From Methanomethylovorans sp. PtaU1.Bin073 (lineage in GTDB: Archaea; Halobacteriota; Methanosarcinia; Methanosarcinales; Methanosarcinaceae), in contig MVQW01000043.1 in assembly GCA_002067265.1 (NCBI GenBank), forward strand, positions 1 to 14,107: a stretch of 14,107 nt of DNA, in the 5' to 3' direction. The notes under the pieces were generated by a model. The model was not told the origin of the DNA, ran no database searches, and worked only from the letters and a program-made list of their open reading frames with translations. Position 1 is the first letter of the stretch; the number at the start of each line of letters is the position of its first letter. The position numbers were made by a program, and so were the translations under genes. This document shows positions 13,691 to 14,107 of this stretch, one piece after another.

Positions 13691-14107
13691 TCAATCTCCT
13701 TCGGCAAGCAGGTCTACGATCGCATGTCCGAACTTCTCGGCAGCCTTCGGGTCCCTTGCGGTGATTATGTTCCCGTCCACCACTACATCCTTATCCGTGT
13801 ACAGGCCGCCGCACTTCTCCAGCTCTGCAATGCATTCTTTGTCCTTGAACACCGTGCAATCCCTGTCCTCCAGGATCTTCGCCCTGGCAAGTACTACAGG
13901 TGACACGCATATAGCAGCTACGAGCTTATCCTGCTCGAACGCATCCTTCACCAGCCTCTGCAGGTCCTTGTTAGGCCAAAGGTGTTCCCTGGAGCCGCCG
14001 CCACCGGCAATGACCAGTCCGTCAAATTCGGTCATGATGGCATCCTTGATGCTGATGTCGGGCTTTATCTTTGCGCCAAGCGCCCCATGGGCCTCTTTTG
14101 TACTGTT
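13691..14107 (-). CDS. DJ-1/PfpI-family protein (partial, 5' end outside window)
   Basis: Reading leftward, the frame is open from the window edge to a TGA at 13691, giving 138 C-terminal residues. An internal ATG at 14035 is not the real start, since the preceding 24 codons (NSTKEAHGALGAKIKPDISI and on) are open and fit the family. The pattern FDGLVIAGGGGSREHLW, then LVAAICVSPVVLA with the nucleophile-elbow cysteine, then GNIITARDPKAAEKFGHAIV is typical of the DJ-1/PfpI superfamily, whose members act as glyoxalases, deglycases, chaperones or peptidases. About 40 residues are missing at the front. Function within the family cannot be set from this. The base composition matches the neighbouring hydrolase, so it is a host gene. 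Confidence 0.88.
   Translation of the reverse strand, partial: NSTKEAHGALGAKIKPDISIKDAIMTEFDGLVIAGGGGSREHLWPNKDLQRLVKDAFEQDKLVAAICVSPVVLARAKILEDRDCTVFKDKECIAELEKCGGLYTDKDVVVDGNIITARDPKAAEKFGHAIVDLLAEGD

Overview
The window looks like a chromosome segment of a methanogenic archaeon, most likely in the Methanosarcinales. The evidence is an archaeal-type tRNA-Leu without an encoded CCA, archaeal TATA-like promoters, A+T-rich mobile DNA, and a gene set closely resembling casposons described from Methanosarcina and relatives. The genus assignment is an inference.

The centre is a casposon, a self-synthesising DNA transposon that integrates with a Cas1-family enzyme. It runs from about 2970 (or 3055) to 12435 and is bounded by terminal inverted repeats beginning GGGATATAGGTAA. 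Its right end lies 10 nt beyond the 3' end of an intact tRNA-Leu(UAA) gene (12446-12529, minus strand), and a 14-nt target-like sequence abuts the repeat. The core genes form two divergent operons around a control region at 6754-6855. Leftward are a winged-helix protein and the casposase (Cas1). Rightward are a 46-residue ribbon-helix-helix protein, a 213-residue helix-turn-helix protein, an HNH nuclease and a family-B DNA polymerase. Cas1 should integrate the element, PolB should copy it, and the small DNA-binding proteins probably control expression or assist the transposition complex.

Cargo lies on both sides of this core. On the left are two tiny cysteine-rich proteins and a cysteine-containing winged-helix regulator. 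On the right are a coiled-coil membrane protein, a small recombinase-type HTH protein and a two-TM membrane protein.

Left of the intact casposon is a second, decayed one. A C-terminal polB fragment (1235-1649) is about 86% identical in protein to the intact polB, and is followed by a secreted-protein gene (1942-2568) and a right terminal repeat ending at 2955. The two casposons meet across a 14-nt copy of the tRNA-Leu target, forming a perfect 15-bp inverted repeat. About 85 bp further on is another left-type terminal repeat (3055). It is preceded by what looks like the last 21 nt of a different tRNA at exactly the spacing seen at the tRNA-Leu junction. The locus therefore records at least two, perhaps three, casposon insertions at tRNA 3' ends.

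The flanks look like host chromosome. On the left are a partial gene running off the edge (1-150) and a SAM-dependent methyltransferase (369-1121). On the right, visibly G+C-richer, are a ribonuclease Z-like metallo-beta-lactamase-fold hydrolase (12616-13374), a CACAGAG-type intergenic repeat, and a DJ-1/PfpI-family gene running off the edge (13691-14107).
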